Shown here in pieces: positions 59,318 to 64,000 of a stretch of 64,000 nucleotides of DNA. Positions within the stretch are counted from its first letter, which is position 1; each line of letters begins with the position of its first letter. A model generated the notes under the pieces. The model was not told the DNA's origin. It ran no database searches and saw nothing but the letters and a program-made list of their open reading frames with translations. The position numbers and the translations under genes are program-made. This DNA is from an uncultured Muribaculaceae bacterium (GTDB lineage: Bacteria; Bacteroidota; Bacteroidia; Bacteroidales; Muribaculaceae), in assembly GCA_910578075.1 (NCBI GenBank), contig CAJTPK010000015.1:19311-83310 (forward strand), given 5' to 3'.

Positions 59318-59938
59318 TTATTCTATCAATCCAAACTCATACCCCTGGTCGCGCAACCATTCAATGCTCTTCGGAAGCGCGTCAAAAAGCCTTGGCAGGC
59401 TCTTCAGGGAGTCGTGAAACACCACGATACTTCCCGGACGCGCATAACGTTTCACATTCCGGAACACCTGCGCGGCGTCAAGACGCTTGCTGTAGTCGCG
59501 CGTCACAAGATCATACATCACTATCTTATAACGCTCAAGCAGCGCTTTGCGCTGACTTTTCTTGAGCCATCCGTGCGGCGGCCGGAAAAGATCGCTTTCG
59601 ATATATCCCGCAGCTTCCGCAACATCAGCAACATATCGCCCGCAATTCTCATGCATACCCTGCAGGTGGTGCATCGTATGGTTGCCTACACGATGACCGC
59701 GTCGCAATACCTCCCTATACAATTCCGGATACTTCCTGACATTGTCGCCTACCATAAAGAATGTGGCTTTTATGCCATAGCTGTCAAGAAGATCGAGCAG
59801 CCGGGGGGTTACCTCCGGAATCGGTCCGTCATCAAATGTCAGATAAATCATCTTTCTGCCATTTGCCTCCGGTGCCATTCTGAAAACAGCGTCAGACGCT
59901 ATTCTCCTCACCCACTCAGGTGGTCTCTCTATTAACAT
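59318..59938 (-). CDS. Polysaccharide deacetylase family (NodB-like) protein
   Basis: 206 residues. The NodB motifs are clear: MIYLTFDDGPIPEVTPRLLDLLD (Asp-Asp, about 31-53), the metal His in RVGNHTMHHLQG (about 92-103), LFRPPHGWLKKSQRKALL (Arg/Pro, about 118-135), TRDYSKRLDA and IVVFHDSLKSLPRL with the last His. It should remove acetyl groups from an N-acetylated sugar such as those of peptidoglycan or lipid-linked glycan. No signal peptide is seen, so it may act in the cytoplasm or at the membrane. It precedes the epimerase gene. Confidence 0.92.
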   Translation of the reverse strand: MLIERPPEWVRRIASDAVFRMAPEANGRKMIYLTFDDGPIPEVTPRLLDLLDSYGIKATFFMVGDNVRKYPELYREVLRRGHRVGNHTMHHLQGMHENCGRYVADVAEAAGYIESDLFRPPHGWLKKSQRKALLERYKIVMYDLVTRDYSKRLDAAQVFRNVKRYARPGSIVVFHDSLKSLPRLFDALPKSIEWLRDQGYEFGLIE

Positions 59939-59959
59939 TACTATCTACAAACAGCACTT

Positions 59960-62900
59960 TTATTTACCGAATTCCCTGTTAAGACGCTGACTACGATCCA
60001 TGTCAACTTTTTTTATCTCAGGATCAGCATCGAGCGCTTCCTGCGAGATACCGGCTTTCAAATATTGCTGGTAAGCTTCGTAATACACCGAATCCAGATA
60101 ACGGTCGTCGGCACTGCGCGCGGCATAGTCGGCAGGAGAGAGAGAAGCGAGCTCATTCACCACTTTCGCTACCTGTGACAGCTCTTTTACATAATCTGCC
60201 TCCGAATATGTCTGACCACCGACAATATCGCCGGAGCCGGAAGCTGCAGAGCTGGAATTATATGCCCGGTCGTAGGCGGCCTTGAAATCCTCTCGTTTGA
60301 AACCCTGCTTCTGCAACATAGCGTCAAGCTTCTTGGCATCCCCGCCATATCGGTCGTAAAGCTGGATAAAATGCCAGTACTGATAAGGCATAAGCTGTGA
60401 TTCGAGGGTCAGGGCGACATTACCGAATGTCATTGCGATATTCTGCTGATACTTCACATACTGTAGGTATCGCTCCATCTGTTTCCACAGAATCGACACG
60501 GCTTTCTCCGTCAGTTTCTTGTCTCCGAGACGTTCCCCGAGGTCACCATAGATTTCCGGCAGAGCCATGGCCACGGTGGTGCTGTAGGGTGCCACATTCT
60601 CCGACAGCTTGCTGTCGAGCATATCGGCAACTTTCTGAGCCTTGCGGTAATCTGCCTCGGCTCCTTTGGTGTCGCCTTCAGCTTTCCTCTTGTCGCCCTC
60701 ATAGATCATCTCCGATGCCACATCGATCATCGATGAACGCGTGGTGACAAGCATACGGCGCGCTGTCTCGTCGAAATAGGGACGGCTGTCGGCAGTAGCC
60801 TTGTCGGCACCACCCCAGCGATAGTTGGTCACCACGTCATAAGCCCGGTCAGCCCTTGCCGGCAAACCGGTCTGAAGAGTAGGCACAAGCTGATGTGTCA
60901 TACCGGTAGAGCGCATATAGTCTGACAGTCCGAGATGGTATTCATTTCCGACTGTGGAGCACCAGTAGATGGGACGCGTCCAGCCCTCGGCAGCGTTTGT
61001 GGCTATGATGTCAAGCATAAGCAGCTCGCCAAGTCCTACGTAACCCTTGGATGCGATGGCGGGAGCGCTGGAGAGGTCGATCACTATCTCGTCTACAATA
61101 TCCGCTGAATCTTTCGCAGCCACAAGACCACGCTTGATCACCGTCTCCTTATCCACAGGAATCGTGACCACAGCCGACGGGAATTCCGGATAACGGTAAT
61201 CCGGGTTATATGTCTTACCCGAATATATCAGCTTAAGGCTCGACAGCAGATCTGCCGGCGCTTTCTCTCTTCCGGGAATGGTGACATCCATTTTGCCGTA
61301 GGCATAATCGGCGGGAGTGGCGGTGAAATGCACCGGAGCCGCCTCATAGCTCTCCTGACGCATCTGGTTGGCGTACCAGTCTGAAGCGAGGTAGCTGAGA
61401 TTGATTATCTTAACATCAGGACGCACACCTTCCACCTCCTGCGCATACCACAAGGGGAATGTGTCGTTGTCTCCGTTACAGAATACAATCGCGTTTGGTT
61501 CGAGGCTGTTGAGATAATTCACAGCGAAATCGCGCGCTGCAAAACGTCCGCTGCGGTCATGGTCATCCCATGTCTGGCTGACCATCTGCACCGGCACCAC
61601 GGCTCCAAGAACACATGCTGTCGCAGCGCAGTAAACGGAAGCTGAAGCCCTCTTGCGGCTGCCCATTATAAAGCGGATTATCTGCCATAGACCTACAACA
61701 CCCATACCTATCCATATAGCATAGGCATAGAATGAACCGGCGAACGCATAGTCACGCTCACGGGGCTGGTTCGGCGGCTGGTTGAGATAGAGCACGATTG
61801 CGATTCCTGTCATGAAGAAAAGGAAGAAGACAACCCAGAACTGTTCGATGCCACGCTTGCCGGCGAATGCCTGCCATACGAGACCGATCAATCCCAAGAT
61901 AAGCGGCAACATGAAATAGACATTGTGCCCCTGGTTATTCTTGCCTAAATCATCCGGAAGCAGCGACTGGTCGCCTAACCGGGCATTGTCGATGAAGGGT
62001 ATTCCAGAAATCCAGTTACCGGCGTCAAGCTCACCCTTCTGGTTAAGCACATCATTCTGTCGACCCGCGAAATTCCACATGAAATAACGCATGTACATGT
62101 GGATAAGCTGGTAATTGAAGAAATACTCCAGATTCTGTGCATATGTCGGACGGTAACCTATCTTCTGCGGATACGTCACCTGACCTGTCATCTGGTTCAT
62201 ATAAGGCTCGCCCTGCAGATTGGTCTCCGGCACACTCTCGCCCGTCAACGCATCCACTGCATGGAGCTCCTTCAGATTGGAAGGCGTAGTGTCAAGAGTG
62301 ACCCACTGCTTGTACGCATCGCGGTGCATACGGCTGTAGATACGCGGAAATAGCATATTGAGCTCGGGATTCATCTTGACCTCGGGCTTGTAATCGCGCT
62401 TCACATAGTAATCGCCACCCTTCTGTGCCTTGGCGGCATTTGAAGCCTGCTCCCCTGTGGAAAGGAACCCATACTCAGATGTGGGCACCGCACCGGCAAC
62501 GCCTTTCGCATACATCGGCTTACCTTTTTCCACTACCTGCTGATAACTCGGATAAGTGACAAGCACAGGGCTTCCATCCTCGCGGTAAGTCACCGTGTCG
62601 GTCAGCACACCCATAAGCTTCTTCTGCGGTCCGGAATAAAGGGTCTCACCATAAAGCAGAGGATTCTCGCCATACTGCTCACGGTTAAGATATGAAGCAA
62701 GGTCAAAGACATTGTCGGGGGAATTCTGATTCATAGGCGTGTCAGCACTTGAACGGATAAGGATCAAGGCATAGCTTGAATATCCGATAAAGATCACTGC
62801 GATGCTCCACATGATATTGCTCAAGACACGCACCGGCAGCGGACGGCTGCCGCGGATGAAAAGCCACGCTGCAAGCGCTGCGGTCAGTATCCATCCAAGC

Positions 62901-63844
62901 CACCAGCCGCTGCCCATGAAGAGCATTCCGGAAAGCGTCACGGCGATAAGGAACGAAACCTTTATCATCAGGGCTGACTTCTGCTGCCATAGTGTAAACA
63001 GCGACCAACAGAAAACCGCGGCCGTGAGTATAGCGTAGAAGAGGGCGCCACTGTTGAAGCTCATGCCGAAACCATTCACGAACATAAGCTCGAAACGCTG
63101 AGCCATCTTTATGAAGCCCGGCACAAGACCGAACAATACCAACGCGATGATCACAAACGAAACCACCAACGCAAGCAGGGATTTCACAAGATCCATATCC
63201 TTCCACTTCCTGTAAGCGAACACAAGGACAATGGCAGGGATACACAGAAGGTTAAGCAGATGGACTGCGACACTGATACCTATCACATAAGCAATCAGGA
63301 TGAGATACCTGTCGGAATGAGGTTCGTCGGCACGGTTTTCCCATTTAAGGATAAGCCAAAACACAAGAGCCGTGCAAAAAGAGGAGAAGGCATATACCTC
63401 ACCCTCAACAGCGGAGAACCAGAAAGTATCGCTCCAGCAATATGCGAGTGCACCGACAACACCGCTACCCATTATCACAAGATAACGGGACAGCGACAAC
63501 TCAGACTTTTGCTTATCGCGGACAATGAGACGCCTCACAAGATGCGTGATAGTCCAGAAAAGGAGAAGTATTGTAAGCGCGGAAAGCAGACCGCTCATCG
63601 CGTTCACCATTACGGAAACCATCTGGTCGTTAGGCGCGAAATTAGCAAAGAAACGGGCAGTCAGCATGAAGATAGGGTTGCCCGGCGGGTGACCGACTTC
63701 CAGTTTATCAGCCTGGATTATAAACTCACCGCAATCCCAATAAGAGGCGGTAGGCTCAAGAGTAAGCCAATATGTGACCAACGCGATTGCAAACACAATC
63801 CAACCGATCACATTATTGACAACATTATATTTCTTAGTAATCAT
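59960..63844 (-). CDS. DUF2723 multi-spanning membrane protein (TMEM260/O-mannosyltransferase-like)
   Basis: 1294 residues. The N-terminal GT-C-like DUF2723 core has the conserved opening WLTLEPTASYWDCGEFIIQADKLEVGHPPGNP (about 26-57) with the acidic pair expected of GT-C enzymes, followed by about 11 helices (to about 370 and again 640-770). A periplasmic region holds AIVFCNGDNDTFPLWYAQEVEGVRPDVKIINLSYL, and the C-terminus has TPR-like helices (GDTKGAEADYRKAQKVADMLDSKLSEN). Such proteins transfer sugars from lipid-linked donors to proteins. A promoter precedes it; it starts the minus-strand cluster. Confidence 0.85.
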   Translation of the reverse strand: MITKKYNVVNNVIGWIVFAIALVTYWLTLEPTASYWDCGEFIIQADKLEVGHPPGNPIFMLTARFFANFAPNDQMVSVMVNAMSGLLSALTILLLFWTITHLVRRLIVRDKQKSELSLSRYLVIMGSGVVGALAYCWSDTFWFSAVEGEVYAFSSFCTALVFWLILKWENRADEPHSDRYLILIAYVIGISVAVHLLNLLCIPAIVLVFAYRKWKDMDLVKSLLALVVSFVIIALVLFGLVPGFIKMAQRFELMFVNGFGMSFNSGALFYAILTAAVFCWSLFTLWQQKSALMIKVSFLIAVTLSGMLFMGSGWWLGWILTAALAAWLFIRGSRPLPVRVLSNIMWSIAVIFIGYSSYALILIRSSADTPMNQNSPDNVFDLASYLNREQYGENPLLYGETLYSGPQKKLMGVLTDTVTYREDGSPVLVTYPSYQQVVEKGKPMYAKGVAGAVPTSEYGFLSTGEQASNAAKAQKGGDYYVKRDYKPEVKMNPELNMLFPRIYSRMHRDAYKQWVTLDTTPSNLKELHAVDALTGESVPETNLQGEPYMNQMTGQVTYPQKIGYRPTYAQNLEYFFNYQLIHMYMRYFMWNFAGRQNDVLNQKGELDAGNWISGIPFIDNARLGDQSLLPDDLGKNNQGHNVYFMLPLILGLIGLVWQAFAGKRGIEQFWVVFFLFFMTGIAIVLYLNQPPNQPRERDYAFAGSFYAYAIWIGMGVVGLWQIIRFIMGSRKRASASVYCAATACVLGAVVPVQMVSQTWDDHDRSGRFAARDFAVNYLNSLEPNAIVFCNGDNDTFPLWYAQEVEGVRPDVKIINLSYLASDWYANQMRQESYEAAPVHFTATPADYAYGKMDVTIPGREKAPADLLSSLKLIYSGKTYNPDYRYPEFPSAVVTIPVDKETVIKRGLVAAKDSADIVDEIVIDLSSAPAIASKGYVGLGELLMLDIIATNAAEGWTRPIYWCSTVGNEYHLGLSDYMRSTGMTHQLVPTLQTGLPARADRAYDVVTNYRWGGADKATADSRPYFDETARRMLVTTRSSMIDVASEMIYEGDKRKAEGDTKGAEADYRKAQKVADMLDSKLSENVAPYSTTVAMALPEIYGDLGERLGDKKLTEKAVSILWKQMERYLQYVKYQQNIAMTFGNVALTLESQLMPYQYWHFIQLYDRYGGDAKKLDAMLQKQGFKREDFKAAYDRAYNSSSAASGSGDIVGGQTYSEADYVKELSQVAKVVNELASLSPADYAARSADDRYLDSVYYEAYQQYLKAGISQEALDADPEIKKVDMDRSQRLNREFGK

Positions 63845-63882
63845 AAGATAACCTGTGCAAATAAAACATTGCGATTAATTTG

Positions 63883-63890
63883 CAAATTTA
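63883..63890 (-). promoter_or_regulatory. -7 element of the DUF2723 operon
   Basis: TAAATTTG on the minus strand, about 40 bp before the ATG at 63844. The -33 element is not clear. Confidence 0.55.
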
Positions 63891-63925
63891 GCGAATTTTC
63901 CTGACATAACACCTATCTGCAAGCA

Positions 63926-63956
63926 CAAAAAAAAGACCCACATCTCTGTGGGTCTT
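63926..63956 (-). terminator. Intrinsic terminator after the 5S rRNA gene
   Basis: AAGACCCACA (63933-63942) pairs with TGTGGGTCTT (63947-63956) around TCTC; the minus strand continues in a long T run. It ends the rRNA operon transcript before the DUF2723 promoter. Confidence 0.92.
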
Positions 63957-63960
63957 CTGA

Positions 63961-64000
63961 AGGTGGCGATTACCTACTCTTCCGCTTTCGCAGTACCATC
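63961..64000 (-). rRNA. rrf: 5S ribosomal RNA, 3' part, cut by window edge
   Basis: The minus strand reads GATGGTACTGCGAAAGCGG and continues GAAGAGTAGGTAATCGCC, the 3' third of a Bacteroidota 5S rRNA. It is followed within a few bases by a terminator. The rest of the rRNA operon lies to the right of the window. Confidence 0.9.

Overview
The window is chromosomal DNA from a member of the Bacteroidales (Bacteroidota). The evidence is a SusC/SusD pair with a polysaccharide-utilisation locus, a type V (Mfa1/FimA-type) fimbrial locus, a reg_prop/Y_Y_Y regulator, and many promoters of the Bacteroidota type (TTTG, about 19-20 bp, then TAnnTTTG). Gene content and moderately high GC fit the family Muribaculaceae; that placement is inference from general resemblance, not from a marker search.

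Layout, left to right. 1-1.9 kb: the end of a WecA/MraY-like sugar-1-phosphate transferase (cut by the window edge) divergent from panB. 1.9-14.7 kb (minus strand): a polysaccharide-utilisation locus read as regulator, DUF4861 protein, SusC, SusD, a fused beta-propeller/GH88 unsaturated uronyl hydrolase, and a GDPD-like lipoprotein. Its regulator joins a periplasmic propeller directly to an AraC DNA-binding domain with no kinase between. 15.1-15.7 kb: tRNA-Pro(GGG) and tRNA-Asp(GTC), each with its own promoter and terminator. 15.8-23.3 kb (plus): aroQ, an O-methyltransferase, rbfA, a LolC/E-type permease, an Lrp regulator, a YfhO-like membrane protein, a 218-residue protein and xerD. 23.3-28 kb (minus): a lactose/galactoside operon (GH2 beta-galactosidase, galK, galM). 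28.1-29.6 kb: an orphan phage-portal-like gene. 29.7-33.5 kb (plus): an acyltransferase, a sigma-54 activator, lptE, a TPR protein and secG. 33.6-35.1 kb (minus): nadK and a CBS-domain protein, with nadK bracketed by arrays of a 7-bp repeat. 35.4-38 kb (plus): pdxJ, exbB, exbD, tonB.

38.2-49.9 kb (plus): a type V fimbrial operon (DUF3575 protein, DUF3868/OmpA-like protein, major fimbrillin, Mfa2/FimB anchor and three large accessory lipoproteins, one with a lectin-like AT-rich C-terminus). Upstream lie a nine-G tract at the -33 position of the best promoter candidate and two identical 24-bp palindromic repeats. 50.1-50.4 kb: a 295-bp non-coding element bounded by 17-bp inverted repeats. 50.5-53.5 kb: an acetyl/succinyl-CoA:acetate CoA-transferase divergent from miaB. 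53.5-63.8 kb (minus): a DUF2723 glycosyltransferase-like protein, a polysaccharide deacetylase, an epimerase, a DUF4271 protein, a HemD-like protein and a receiver/PPDK_N fusion. The window closes in the 3' end of a 5S rRNA gene, so an rRNA operon lies just outside.

The most novel-looking signals are the possible phase-variation region before the fimbriae; a 27-bp in-frame repeat module inserted into two unrelated proteins 4.3 kb apart; the heptamer arrays that supply the nadK stop codon; the 295-bp inverted-repeat element; and the orphan portal gene. No complete new defence system or CRISPR array was found.
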